A stretch of DNA of 64,000 nt from Xiphophorus maculatus (GCF_002775205.1 NC_036444.1:4940501-5004500); one strand, 5' to 3'. Positions 12,401 through 22,172 are shown, counted from the first letter of the stretch. Numbers and translations: made by a program. The notes: generated from the letters alone by a model not told the origin.

Positions 12401-15400
12401 GCTCATTATAGCAGCTACTTTTCAATGAAACGTAGCTGCTTGTTGTTAAAGGATTAATGAAGGAGCCATGTTGTGATGACTTCCTGAAGGCGGAGTTTCA
12501 CACAGAATAGAAGTTTCTTAAAGAGACAGTGAAAGTAAAATTTCTTTTAAGTCATATTTGATATAACTATATATATATAATTTTTATGTCAATTGAAGGT
12601 CACATAGTTACTTTATTTTGCTATAAAATGTCACTCTGTGCCTGGAAAACACAATACTGCCCCTTTAAAAACCTGAGTTTTCTTTTGTATCAGGAGGGCC
12701 AGCCGTCTTCCTCAACATAAAGAGCTACATTTTCCATAATGTTCTTGATTAAAAAACAAAAGCAGGTAGTTATGGGGTGCTGATTGTAAACAGTCAAACA
12801 TTAATAGCAATTACATGTTCAGCCCAAGAGGAAAAAAACATGTGGACTAATATTTCATAGCTGTTAAAAAATCCTAAGTAAATTTTATCTAACTTGAATA
12901 AATTAAAATGTAAGTCATATTATAAATAAAGTATCATTCATACATGGATAAATGTCAGCTTCAAAATAAAATTGTATTTTCGTTGCAAACAAAATGTCTA
13001 TACTAGATGTGGGTGCAGTAGCTGCAGATGGTCTCTAACCTAATTTTAGGAAAAATGGATATAAAAATATCGCCCCTTTTAGTGTCATTATGTTGTGGAA
13101 ATTTAACGCAATTATTCCATAAAACTGCTTCAAAACAGCTAAAAACGTAATTTCTTATCATATCTATATGTGGTTTTTAGTGAAGTCATTTAGAGCCATT
13201 TTGAAAGGTCCAAAGATCCACTTGATTTAGTGTTTGAGGAAGGCCAGAAAAAAGTCCTAAATCCGTCCAATTTTTCTATTTTAACACTGAAGTTCCTCCA
13301 CGCTGCAGAAATCCCGTTCTAACAACGGTCTGTTCCCGACAGGCGGCTGCTGGAGTCATCCCTCCTATCGTTGTCTCGATACGACATGTCCGGGTCCAGA
13401 GACCATCCCATCTACCCAGACCCGGCCAGGTACCACACAGCTCTCACCGGCCAGACTTTTATTCTCCAGCAGGATAGAGCTGTTTATCAACAGGACTCTA
13501 TCCAGATAAACAAAAACAAAACTGAAGTTATTATCTTTGGACCTAAAGAGGAACGATCTACAGTCAGACACAGCTTTAGTTCTTACAGCTGGAAACAAGA
13601 AATCAGACCCGAAATCTGAGTCTGAGCCTTCAGAGATGCATAAAGACGGTTAAAGATTCAGTCTTTTATCACCTGAAGAACATTTCCAGGATTAAAGGAC
13701 TAATAGAGAAACTATTCACAGGTCTGCCTAAAAAGTCAATCAGATCCAGAACGCTGCTGCTGGTGTTCTGACTAAAACCAGGAAGATAGAGAACATCACC
13801 CAGTCCTAAAGTCCTTCCACTGGCTCCCTGTTGCTCAGAGAATAGACATTAAAATACTGTTGTTAGTTTATAAATCACTGAACGGTTCAGCACCACAACA
13901 CATTAAAGATCTGCTGTTGTCATAGCAACCTTCCAGACCTTCTCAGGTCTTCTGGTTCTGTTCTGCATCCCCAGAACCAAACATGGAGAAGCAGCATTCA
14001 GCTTCTATGCACCACAAATCTGGAACAAACTTCCAGAAAACTGCAAAACAGCCGAAACACTGAATTCCCTTAAACAAGACTAAAAATTAGGAGTGTAGAC
14101 TAGCATGTGAAACCGATCTTCTCTACCTCATCAAAGGTTTAAAAATCAGCCACTGTCCTCTTCTGCCCTGCACTGAGAGGTCTGACTGACTGACTGACCG
14201 GGCCCACCAGGTCATGTCTCCATGTTTACAGTTAACAATAGTGACCCCACTGTTACCAATTCAACAACTTTCTTGCTATATTTAACAACTTTTCAGACAA
14301 AAACCATCGGTATCGGCAGGTCAAAAGTTTTGAAGATGGGCAATCGGCCAGAAAACTGCAATCGGTTCACCCCAACTAAAAACCGACCTGTTTAGCTTTG
14401 CCTTTGATTAGCAGTAACTGGAACATTGGTTAACTTATATGATGTGTTACTGATTTTTATTAACTACCTAGTTGCTGAAAATGTTCTATTTATATAAAAT
14501 TGATTTTAACTGTGATTGGCTGCAGTTGAACCAGTCTGTGACCTGAAGCGCTTTCTTTGCTCTGCAGGCTTTCGCCTGCAGCCTACTACGCTCAGAGGAT
14601 GATCCAGTATCTGTCCAGGAGGGACAGCATCCGCCAGCGTTCCCTTCGGTACCAGCAGAACCACCGCATGCGGACCATGTCCACGTCCTCCGACAGCCCC
14701 ACCCCCAACCCGTCCAGCGCCATGGACAACAGCGACGTCGACTTCGAGGAGCTGGAGTTAGTGCTTACTTTGTGTTTAACTTCGCCGCAGAGACACGATT
14801 CCTTTAGGCAGGATAAGAATCTGGAATTTAATCAGCAGCCGGAAAATTATTCTGCAGTTTTGTGATTTATTAGGCCTACAAACAACAAAAAATTATTGTT
14901 TTATTTAAACATATTTGCATTATTTGAATTGGAAATCTGAGGTAAATTAAATTAAACTTGGGTAAGAGTAGCTATCCTTCAACATAATTTTACTCAAGCA
15001 AAAGTAAAGCAGTATTTGGTAAAAAATCTACTCAATTACTGAGTAACTGATCAAATTATCAATCATTTAATATTTAAAAATGACATAATCAGACAGACCA
15101 AAATCTAAAGTCAAATGACAATAATTCATATAAGTAACAATGAATAACAAAATCAGGCAAAACAAATATTTATTTCAGTAAAAATCTTGTGAAACTTTAA
15201 CAAAAACTGCAGGTGTGTGTCTGATGAATTATTGGTTAAAACCCCGGTACCCTCAGTGATGGATAACGATTATTTTGGTAACAGATTCTTCTAATCAAAG
15301 CAGATAAATGCAGAGTTTTCATTTAACTATTTCAGTTTGTTACTCAGTGCATTAAAATGCAAAAAATAATTATTTTTTGTCCTTTTTTAAGTTAGAAAAT

Positions 15401-18400
15401 AACATTTTATTTCCTGGACTTCAACAACACAGTATTTCTTTAGTGTATGCTTAATTATTTGCAGCTAAAAAATACTTCTAACATCAACATGTAAAAAGTT
15501 CCTCCCTTCCTGCTCGACCTGTAATCAGTACAGTGTTGGACTGATCTGTTGAAGTACTTCAGTAATTAATAATTGGATATAAAAGGTGCTTAATTGCAGA
15601 TTTATTTATTTTTACTAAATTTGTACCATGTGAAACTAAAACCTCTGGGTAGAACACATTTACAGATCAATACAAAATATATAGGTTTTCTGTACAGTTT
15701 TGTCTTAATTATTGCTCTAAATATGTTGTTTTTTCAGCAAATGAAAGTGTCTGAGTCCTTCAGAAACAGTTTAAGGAACAAATACAAACCTTTCCTGTTT
15801 TCCTGCAGTGATAATGGAGACCGAGCGAGACACCGGACACCACGGAATGCCAGGATGTCTGCTCCGTCGCTGGGGCGATTTGTCCCGCGGTGAGTCCGTT
15901 ACACGATTAATCCCGGGTTACATTTGGTTTCCACCAAATGCTGAAATAATCTGGTTTGGTCCTGCAGCCGCTTCCTCCTGCCAGAGTACCTGCCGTACGC
16001 CGGGATCTTCCATGAGCGAGGTCAGCCGGGTCTGGCTACACATTCGTCTGTCAACAGAGTTCTCGCTGGTAAGGGAGACTATAATCTGTTTAAAAGTTTA
16101 AAACATTCACAGATGAGTAATATTACATATGCATTTGAACCGCACCAGAGATCGCTTTAACCAAACCGAGACCTGGTTTCTAGACAGACCAGAGTTTGAT
16201 TCACACCTCGCCAAACGAACCAAACTTTCTAGACAAATAAATTAGATTTTGATTTTAGTGGACCAAGCAGAGCTGGTGTGAATGCAGCCTTGATCTGTTT
16301 TCTACTCCATTTTTAGGAGCCTCTATTGGCGAAGGTCAGTCTGCGGTCGCCAGCAACATCGCCAACACGACGTACCGCCTGCAGTGGTGGGACTTCACCA
16401 AGTTTGACCTCCCAGAGATCAGTAACGGTACGAGAACTCCTCCATTCCTCCCTTATTCGCCTCATTTCTTCTGATTTCTTGATGATTTTAATACTTAGTC
16501 GGCGTCCAGTACCGGCGAAGATGTTAACTTTTTTTCTTACACTCATTACTGCACCTCATATTTGGTATCCATGGAAACATCAGACTCTTGGCTAGAAGTT
16601 GATAAAAAGTATTTAAGTTTATGTCCAACGGCTGCAGGACAGATGTCAGTTACCAGAACCCTTCATCAAAAAGACATTCTAGGGAACTCTGTGAGTGCCA
16701 AAAAATATTTTGGTGTTTTTATAATTTCATTTTGTTTATTGTATTCATTTGCGGTTTAACATGTCACGTGTTAACGCAATAAAAGAATTTCACGAACCTT
16801 TAACAAAACCTGTAGTTTCTGTCTGGTGAATTTCTGGTTAAAACATGTTTGTTTCTCATTCAGTGGGTGGAAAATCCAGAAATTTTACTCAAGTAAGATC
16901 AGAGAAACTTCATAATAAAATTACTCAAGTAAAAATAAAAAGTGCAGCGTAGTAAAAATATTCTTTATAGTACTTTTTTTTTTTTCAAAAACATTACTCA
17001 AATGTAATTGAGTAAATGGAACTAGTTACTACCCAGCTCTGAGTTTGAGTTAATGAATGTTTGTGTTTCTTGTTTACAGCCTCGGTCAACGTTCTGGTGC
17101 CAAACTGTAAAATCTACAATGACGCCAGCTGCGACATTTCCGCAGACGGTCAGCTGCTGGCGGTTTTCATTCCCAGCAGTCAGCGGGGTTTTCCTGACGA
17201 GGGCATTTTGGCCATCTACTCTCTGGCGCCACACAACCTGGGAGAAATGCTCTACACCAAGAGATTTGGTACGCCGCCGCCACTGACCGCCGCTTTATCT
17301 TTCCTGACTCCGCCCCCTGTTAAAGCTGTTCTTCCCCACCCCCAGGTCCCAACGCCATCTCCGTCAGCCTGTCCCCTATGGGATGCTACGTCATGGTGGG
17401 CCTGGCGTCCCGCAGAATCCTGCTGCATCCCTCCACCGACCACATGGTGGCGCAGGTGTTCCGCCTGCAGCAGCCGCACGGTGGAGAGACATCCATGAGG
17501 GTGAGAAGAAGAAGAAACAAGGGCGGAGCAATGTTTTTCTGTATTTCCTAATACAGAACAACTTAAATTGACTTAGAATGTTTCTTTTTATAAACACAGA
17601 CATAAATTTACTGAATTATACATTTATTTGATAACCGCACCAGTACAGCACACTTAAATACACCAAACTGGTCACATCAAATCCTGGTAACTAAGCTTTT
17701 TTTCTCATTAAAGTAAATGTTTTCCTTGTAATTTTAAGACATTCTGGTAAAATTGGGCCTTTTTTTTTTTACTGTTATTCCCTTAACTAACAAACATTTT
17801 CATATCCTCTCCCTGACACTTTGTCTTACAATTCAGAAAAGGGTTTACTCTTAAAAAAATGCTTTTTGAAAATATTTTCTGTCATGTCTCTCTCTCTTTT
17901 TGTTTAGAAAAGAAAGAGAGCAAAAAAAAAAAATCTTCTTTGTTTAAATCTTTGGAAAATAAAGTTTTACACCCAGATTTCCTGACGTTCAGGATGTTTG
18001 TGGTTCTCTGCCTCCCAGATGGTCTTTAACGTGGTTTACCCCATGGCTCCAGACCAGAGACGCCACGTCAGCATCAACTCGGCCCGGTGGCTGCCGGACC
18101 CGGCCATGGGTCTGGCCTACGGCACCAACAAGGGAGACCTCGTGATCTGCCGGCCCGTGTGAGTCCAACACCTCCGACTCTGCCTGAATGTCACAAATCT
18201 GAACCAGAAAACACAAAAAACGTTAAAGCAGGGGAAGAATGGTACATCCTGTCAGAAACTAATTCTGACCAATCAGAACCAAAGAACGGCGTCACTTCCT
18301 GTGCCATGGAGAGAGGAGGAGATCGGATTTTTGTTAAGTATCCTCAGGTTTGTCTGTAGAATCATTCAGAACTGAAGGATTTTTGATTTGTTCCAGGTTC

Positions 18401-21400
18401 TGAATATTTCTGGAGCACTTTGGGATTAAATTTAACCCAGATTTTGAAAAATGTTGGAGAATAAAAAGTAGAGTCAAAAAATAAACTTGCATTTCCAGGT
18501 TTTATATTTTATCCGCTGTCTAAATGTTGCAGCCTTCCCTCTTTTCATTAGCATCCTTTACTCTTTCCTGTCTTCCTTTCTTTTAATCTGTCCTTCATTT
18601 ATCTCTCCATTCCCTTCTGTGATAACCTCTCTCCTCCTTCCTTGTTTCCTTGTTTTCTTTATACGTTCCTCTGTCCCATTATTCCTTATTTTTCCTGTTT
18701 CCTTCTTTCCTCTTCTGCTCTCTTGTTCTTTTTAAAAAATCTTCTTTTCTTTTTCCCATTTTTGTTTTTTCTACCTTTTGTTCTTTTTTCATCTTTGTTT
18801 TTTCCTTTTTTGTTGTTTTTCTTTTTCCCCTCTTTTTTCTTTTGTCCATTTTTCCTTTTTTTCTATCTCTCTGTCTCTCTCTCTCTCACTCTCTCCCCCC
18901 TTCCCGTCCCTCCAGATCTTCAGTTTCATTTATCAGACAGTTTCTTGTGTCTCTCTGCTCATCATTCGCTCTGACCTCCATCATCCTGATGGAAACTTAA
19001 GCATCATGTGACCTGGCCTCCTCCTCTCCTCCATGTAACCTCGTTATCCTAATGAACGCCCTCACAGGAAGAACTCTAAGTGGAAAAGCCCATTTGGATC
19101 CGTTAACGAGGCTGCGAAGCGAGTGATTCCTTCCTCCACGCTGCAGATTTCCTGATTGGACGCGCATTAACCCGGGACGCGTTTCCGTCCGTTTGTGTTC
19201 AGGTTCTACAGAAGCGACGGTGAGAGTCCTGCAGAGCCCAGCAGTGAACCGCTGTTCTCCGTCAACAACAGCGGAACCGGCCGGACCCGAGGTTTTGACA
19301 GACCAGGGTGAGAGCTTCACAGGCCGAGTCAATCTGGACGCTTTATTCGTGGAAACGAATACGAAAATTATTTTATTTTCACAAAATGATCTAATTATTC
19401 AATCCCTCCAGGAAGCTACCACCACAATTATTGATGCAGATTCTCTCATAATTTGCAGAATTTGGGTAGATTTGCATTTTTTTTCTTATTTTTATCTTTA
19501 TTGATTCCCAAAGAAGCAAATTTTACTAAACGGTCATAAAAGCACAACACTTGATGGGAAAAGTCAATTAGACTCGGGCATTATGATAAACAAAGCAACC
19601 GATACTTTGACAGCGATTTTAATAAACAATAGAAAGAAAAGAAGAAACATGTAAAATAAATAGTAAGAAATGTAAAGAAATAAAACAGAATACACATACC
19701 AATATTAAATAATAATGGGTGTAGGCTTGTCACAATAAATAAATTAAATTATTTTCATTTGCAGGACTTATTGTTTCTTTCATTCTTTCTATGAAAAACT
19801 GGATGATAAAAGTCCTGAGAAAAGGGGCCAAAAGATCAGACTGAAGACGTTTTTCCATCTGGTTTTTGGTAGAAAGAGAAAAACAATAAATCATGCAAAT
19901 GTAAATTATTGAACTCGTTTTTATTTTTCATGCGATTAATTGATTTGTTTCTTATTGTGGCCTAATTGTGACTTTATTCTGGTTACTCAATTCTTTTTTT
20001 TTTCTCTGCTTTGCCGTAATACTCAGTCGTAGAAAATAACGTAAAGTTTGTGGATTAATGAGACGATATAGAATATGTTAATATGAAATGATCTGAAGTG
20101 TGACGAGTTTATGGAACAGATTCAGGTTGAGGTTTAAAAGCAGCTCAGAGTGAATGAATGAGTGAGTGAATCCTCTGTTTGTTTTTTCCTCAGACCAAAC
20201 CGCTCCGGCTGGAGGCTCGACAGAGACATGGGACTGATGAACGCCATCGGTCTGCAGCCCAGAAACCCCGCCCCCTCAGTGACATCACAGGGAACGCAGA
20301 CGCCAATCGTCCAGCTGCAGAACGCCGAGACGCAGACGGAGAGAGAGCTGTCGGAGCCCGGCGCGTCCCACCAGCCCCCCAGTACGAACCCATTCTTCTG
20401 TTAGAACATCCCGGCATTCTGCCTTCATCTCTAGTTTTCAGATTAGTTAATGTTAAATCATCCAGATGAACTGATTCTGTCACAATAATCAACATAAATC
20501 AATCGCATAATAAATTAAAGCTCAATTTTCATTTGCATGATTTATCGTTTTTCTCTTTCTGCCAAAAACTGGATGATAAAAGTCTCCAGTCTGGTGCTTT
20601 AGTCTCAACTAAACCCTTTTTTTATATATACTGTATATATATATTAGTTTTTCAGAATATAACATACATAAATCATACATGAGAGTATGAAGCATATATA
20701 TATATACATATACACATATTCACGGAGACTTACATACACACGCATGTTTGCAACAAAATCCTGTATGAAAGCAGTATACTCTTATCAATCCAGTAATAAA
20801 AATAAAGACGTACAATAACAAAGAAAAAAAGAAAGAAAGAAAAATTTATAATAAGTCAGGAAAATTATGCAACTAAACACTTTTTGAAGGACAATTTTGT
20901 TTCATAGTTAATTTTATTTGTTGTTTCTGTTATTTTATTTATTTTGGATACTTAAAATGTCCTCCAGTTTTAAATGCTCATCATAGTTTAAAGTTCCTTG
21001 ATCTTTGAGAATGTGTTCCTGCATTATTATGGTATTACTATTTCTTGAAAATGGTCTCAAAACACCAAAATTTTAACTCAATAACTTCTGGGACAGTTAA
21101 TTGTCCAGCAGGATGGCCGATCCGTTCTCTACGTCTCTCAGAACCGGTCTTTGGTTCTGTTTGGTTTTAGTAGAAATGCAGAGACAGAAACATCCTGATG
21201 GAGTTTTTGTCTCTCCTCAGGTGCTGAAGCTCCATCTACGAGTCGAGCCGCTCAGGTGCCTCCAGAGACGGCCGAGAGCAGCGCCGTCCAAGATGGAGTC
21301 CGGACTGAAGCGTCCGCCGAGTCGGGTGGTCCGGCAGCCGGTAACTGACTCACCGTCTGGATTTACTGTCTCGTTCTCTGGAGGATTGTTTTCATATAAC

Positions 21401-22172
21401 CACATTGAATTATGTCGTGTAGTCAGGTGGTCCGCATATTAAACATTAAACATATATGTATTTATATAAAATTAAACATGTGTGTGTTTTTAAAATGATT
21501 TTTTTTGTTTATCAAAATATATGCATAGACTTAAACTTGGTGAAACCTGCAGGAACTCTTTTGTTGTGTGAAGAAACAGAGCGAACCCGGATCGCATCGT
21601 CTACCTGCTGATGATCCGGCGGTCGTGATGGAGGAATGAATCGAGTCGTTTCTCTTTCAGGTCCGGCCGAGTCCGCCGAGTTTGGTTCCGGAGAGGACGC
21701 CCTGGCTCGGATCCGGCGGCTGATCGCGGAGGGCGGCATGACGGCGGTGGTGCAGCGGGAGCAGAGCACCACCATGGCGTCCATGGGCGGCTTCGGCAAC
21801 AATATTATTGTCAGCCACCGCATCCACCGGGGCTCCCAGACGGGCCCAGGGGCCTCCAGGGCCCCCGCCGACCCACCCCTCCTCGTCCCCCAGCCCTTCC
21901 CGCTCCGCCCCCTACCGGCCGCCGACCGCCTCTCCCCCATGTGGGGCCCCCAGGTGCTCCGGGGCCCCGCACCATCAGGGCTCTCCGTAGCAGTGGACAT
22001 GGACGACGTCTTCGACGGCGGACGGAACGACGATGACGACTCGCTGCCTGGACCTTCTGCCTCCTCCCTGCTGCTGTCCTCCCCTTCTTCCTCCTCCTCA
22101 TCCTCTCACAGCCCGTTGTCCGGCAACGGAGGCAGGCCCAACAGTTACCCCGGCGACCCGTACAGCAGGTAG
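6305..22172 (+). CDS. ambra1: ambra1: activating molecule in Beclin-1-regulated autophagy (complete gene model, 18 coding exons)
   Basis: The product is a large, mostly disordered WD40 scaffold. It is known to bind DDB1-CUL4 as a substrate receptor (cyclin D turnover) and to link Beclin-1/VPS34, ULK1 and dynein light chain in autophagy. Coding exons: 6305-6436, 7389-7447, 8033-8216, 9388-9560, 9777-9843, 10580-12096, 13343-13429, 14568-14756, 15809-15889, 15968-16068, 16317-16427, 17080-17268, 17346-17500, 18019-18158, 19203-19307, 20194-20381, 21221-21340, 21661-22172. Phases agree throughout and sum to 4110 nt (1369 aa plus stop; about 1298 aa in human). WD repeats occupy residues 1-205 and about 850-1060, the known split propeller. 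Two TQT dynein-light-chain motifs sit at 1131-1133 and 1143-1145 with human spacing. Oddities are a lost LC3-interaction core near 1062-1097 and a duplicated exon end in an upstream intron. Teleosts keep two copies; I cannot say whether this is ambra1a or ambra1b. Confidence 0.95.
6437..7388 (+). other. ambra1: ambra1 intron, AT-rich
   Basis: Very AT-rich sequence without a recognisable element. The open frames on both strands at 6621-7077 are low-complexity F/I/L/K translations and are rejected as genes. Confidence 0.7.
7389..7447 (+). CDS. ambra1: ambra1 coding exon 2
   Basis: It encodes [20 protein letters not shown], the first WD-repeat blade strand, near-identical to human. The acceptor is TTCTAG and the donor CAG|GTCACA, phase 2. 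The donor runs straight into a CA-rich stretch. Confidence 0.92.
7693..7887 (+). pseudogene. Partial duplicate of the ambra1 exon 4 3' end plus its downstream intron
   Basis: This segment repeats 9527-9720 with about 15 differences in 194 aligned positions (about 92 % by eye). It copies the last 34 bases of coding exon 4, the intact donor GAG|GTGGGT and about 160 bases of following intron, in direct orientation. It sits in the intron between coding exons 2 and 3. There is no matching acceptor at its left edge, so it is a dead exon fragment rather than a usable exon, though the donor is intact. Confidence 0.9.
8033..8216 (+). CDS. ambra1: ambra1 coding exon 3
   Basis: It encodes [32 protein letters not shown] and [12 protein letters not shown]: two WD blades ending in the classic IWDLH. 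The acceptor is CCTGCAG and the donor CAT|GTGAGT, phase 0. Confidence 0.95.
8459..9091. mobile_element. hAT-like non-autonomous element, GGGCTGAAACGATTAATC family
   Basis: The left end is gggctgaaacgattaatc and the right end, in complement, is gctgcaac. Flanking 8-bp sequences ttcatttt (8451-8458) and ttcacttt (9092-9099) look like a target-site duplication with one mismatch, the length expected for hAT. The interior is AT-rich with no transposase. Related copies lie at 15245, 28062 and 57921. Confidence 0.65.
9388..9560 (+). CDS. ambra1: ambra1 coding exon 4
   Basis: It encodes [31 protein letters not shown] and [15 protein letters not shown]. The acceptor is TTCCAG and the donor GAG|GTGGGT, phase 2. 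Its last 34 bases are the parent of the fragment at 7693. Confidence 0.95.
9777..9843 (+). CDS. ambra1: ambra1 coding exon 5
   Basis: It encodes [20 protein letters not shown] plus QQ, closing the N-terminal WD block. The acceptor is TTCCAG and the donor CAG|GTGAGT, phase 0. Confidence 0.95.
10200..10476. mobile_element. Degenerate copy of the palindromic CACTGCAAAAACAC MITE
   Basis: It contains ttgcaaatcttaccaagta followed at once by aatacttggtaagattta, facing arms of the same motif, as in the full copy at 58799-59191. The outer termini have decayed. Confidence 0.5.
10580..12096 (+). CDS. ambra1: ambra1 coding exon 6 (1.5-kb central exon)
   Basis: This exon encodes about 506 residues of the disordered central region, the part reported in the literature to contact Beclin-1 and other partners. 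Anchors to the family are [20 protein letters not shown], the cysteine motif [23 protein letters not shown], and [17 protein letters not shown]. Tracts of P, S and G are common. Two WER motifs occur, [10 protein letters not shown] and [10 protein letters not shown], about 90 residues apart. The acceptor is GTCCCAG and the donor GAG|GTACGG, phase 2. GC content is far above the flanking introns, so long overlapping frames on both strands are shadows. Confidence 0.95.
12241..12670. mobile_element. MITE-like repeat ending CTGCCCCTTTAAA
   Basis: An inverted copy of this segment lies at 59953-60330: both share a cagcaattagcaaat block, a gccatgttgtgatgacttcc-like block and a terminus of the form TTTAAAGGGGCAG. 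Shared TTTAAA ends suggest a TTAA-targeting element. No coding capacity. Confidence 0.55.
12671..13342 (+). other. ambra1: ambra1 intron, no recognised feature
   Basis: AT-rich intron sequence leading to the acceptor CGACAG at 13342. I see no gene, RNA or clear repeat in it. Confidence 0.6.
13343..13429 (+). CDS. ambra1: ambra1 coding exon 7
   Basis: It encodes [20 protein letters not shown] and HPIYPDPAR, almost the human sequence. The donor is CAG|GTACCA, phase 2. Confidence 0.94.
13450..14500 (+). mobile_element. 5'-truncated L2-like non-LTR retrotransposon fragment
   Basis: Broken conceptual translation gives reverse-transcriptase 3'-end phrases: [14 protein letters not shown], then a frame-disrupted stretch resembling [26 protein letters not shown] and [12 protein letters not shown]. 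These are typical of the L2/Rex1-like C-terminal half. Frameshifts and stops make it inactive. It lies in sense orientation in an ambra1 intron and is split by the insertion at 14087-14374. The clade call is from remembered motif wording. Confidence 0.75.
14087..14374. mobile_element. hAT-like non-autonomous element nested in the LINE fragment
   Basis: The 8-bp sequence actaaaaa occurs at 14079-14086 and again at 14375-14382, directly flanking this 288-bp segment. The LINE text reads through if the insert and one copy are ignored. The ends are ttaggagtg and, in complement, ttggggtg, imperfect terminal inverted repeats. An 8-bp duplication plus such termini fits hAT. Confidence 0.82.
14568..14756 (+). 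CDS. ambra1: ambra1 coding exon 8
   Basis: It encodes [20 protein letters not shown] and the following [11 protein letters not shown], then a serine-rich acidic segment. The donor is GGA|GTTAGT, a weaker site chosen because it restores EELDDNGD across the junction. Confidence 0.92.
14940..15245. repeat. ACTCAAGTAAAAGTA-family repeat copy
   Basis: It shares actcaagcaaaagtaaag, gagtaactgatcaaatta and ttaacaaaaactgcaggt with copies at 16780-17045 and (inverted) 38325-38920. The element class is not clear. Confidence 0.55.
15245..15800. mobile_element. Internal part of a GGGCTGAAACGATTAATC-family hAT-like element
   Basis: Without termini, but the interior wording (aacatcaacatgtaaaaagtt and the phrase ending ttttttcagcaaatg) matches the copies at 28062-28595 and 57921-58492. 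Confidence 0.5.
15809..15889 (+). CDS. ambra1: ambra1 coding exon 9
   Basis: It encodes [20 protein letters not shown] followed by GRFVPR, highly conserved. The acceptor is CCTGCAG and the donor GCG|GTGAGT, phase 2. Confidence 0.95.
15968..16068 (+). CDS. ambra1: ambra1 coding exon 10
   Basis: It encodes [20 protein letters not shown] and [13 protein letters not shown]. The next block of the split WD40 propeller begins around here. The donor is CTG|GTAAGG, phase 1. Confidence 0.95.
16317..16427 (+). CDS. ambra1: ambra1 coding exon 11
   Basis: It encodes [20 protein letters not shown] and [13 protein letters not shown]. The acceptor is TTTTAG and the donor ACG|GTACGA, phase 1. Confidence 0.95.
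16780..17045. repeat. ACTCAAGTAAAAGTA-family repeat copy
   Basis: It contains tttactcaagtaagatcaga, tactcaagtaaaaataaaa and a terminal tacccagctctgag. It ends about 35 bp upstream of coding exon 12, so it supplies part of that exon's intronic flank. Confidence 0.5.
17080..17268 (+). CDS. ambra1: ambra1 coding exon 12
   Basis: It encodes [20 protein letters not shown], then [20 protein letters not shown] and [12 protein letters not shown]-terminal WD blades. The acceptor is TTTACAG and the donor TTG|GTACGC, phase 1. Confidence 0.95.
17346..17500 (+). CDS. ambra1: ambra1 coding exon 13
   Basis: It encodes [20 protein letters not shown] and [20 protein letters not shown]. It is separated from exon 12 by only 77 bp. 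The donor is AGG|GTGAGA, phase 0. Confidence 0.95.
17501..18018 (+). other. ambra1: ambra1 intron, AT-rich
   Basis: It holds poly-T and poly-A runs (17758-17770, 17924-17933) and no recognised element or gene. Confidence 0.6.
18019..18158 (+). CDS. ambra1: ambra1 coding exon 14
   Basis: It encodes [20 protein letters not shown] and [17 protein letters not shown], the last WD blade. The acceptor is CTCCCAG and the donor CGT|GTGAGT, phase 2. Confidence 0.94.
18525..18912. repeat. Long polypyrimidine (CT-rich) tract
   Basis: Nearly 390 bp of mostly C and T on the plus strand, ending in CT dinucleotide runs, inside an ambra1 intron. Long F/S/L open frames across it are composition artefacts. 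Purine-pyrimidine mirror asymmetry of this kind can form triplex DNA. Confidence 0.9.
19203..19307 (+). CDS. ambra1: ambra1 coding exon 15 (diverged LIR exon)
   Basis: Same position and same phases (2 in, 2 out) as the human exon that carries the LC3-interacting core WDQL. Here it reads [20 protein letters not shown] and [15 protein letters not shown]. No W/F/Y-x-x-L/I/V core is present. The acceptor is GTTCAG and the donor AGG|GTGAGA. Confidence 0.88.
19722..19964. mobile_element. Palindromic hAT-like MITE, TAGGCCTGTCAC family
   Basis: It starts taggcttgtcacaataa and ends ttattgtggccta. The two arms are inverted copies: aaaaactggatgataaaagt on one side, and on the other its complement is hinted at by atctggtttttggtagaaag. 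It is compact (243 bp) and foldback-shaped. Confidence 0.65.
20194..20381 (+). CDS. ambra1: ambra1 coding exon 16 (dynein light chain motifs)
   Basis: It encodes [20 protein letters not shown] and then SQGTQT and AETQTERE. Both TQT motifs that bind the LC8 dynein light chain in mammals are intact, 12 residues apart. The acceptor is CCTCAG and the donor CCA|GTACGA, phase 1. Confidence 0.95.
20474..21110. mobile_element. hAT-like MITE copy, TAGGCCTGTCAC family, with internal TA repeats
   Basis: It runs from tctgtcacaataatc to a degraded ggacagttaattgtccagca end. It carries the landmarks aaaaactggatgataaaagt and gtctggtgctttagtctcaa. A block of TA-rich microsatellite (about 20620-20880) interrupts it. 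Confidence 0.55.
21221..21340 (+). CDS. ambra1: ambra1 coding exon 17
   Basis: It encodes an A/S/E/P-rich linker of about 40 residues ([20 protein letters not shown] and on) with little similarity to human, which has a shorter linker here. It is accepted because both splice sites are good and the phases (1 in, 1 out) join the conserved flanks. Confidence 0.85.
21661..22172 (+). CDS. ambra1: ambra1 coding exon 18 (last), stop TAG
   Basis: It encodes [40 protein letters not shown] and [12 protein letters not shown], nearly identical to human. A variable proline-rich and serine-rich tail follows, ending DPYSR. AGCAG|GTAGTG at the stop looks like a donor, but no downstream exon was recognised, so I use the in-frame TAG at 22170. 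Confidence 0.93.

Noticed and set aside
17252-17603. Minus-strand frames across ambra1 exons 12-13
   Set aside because: Shadows of well-supported exons on the plus strand.
18487-19011. Overlapping F/S/L-rich plus-strand frames resembling membrane peptides
   Set aside because: Translation of a polypyrimidine intron tract; the hydrophobicity is a composition effect.
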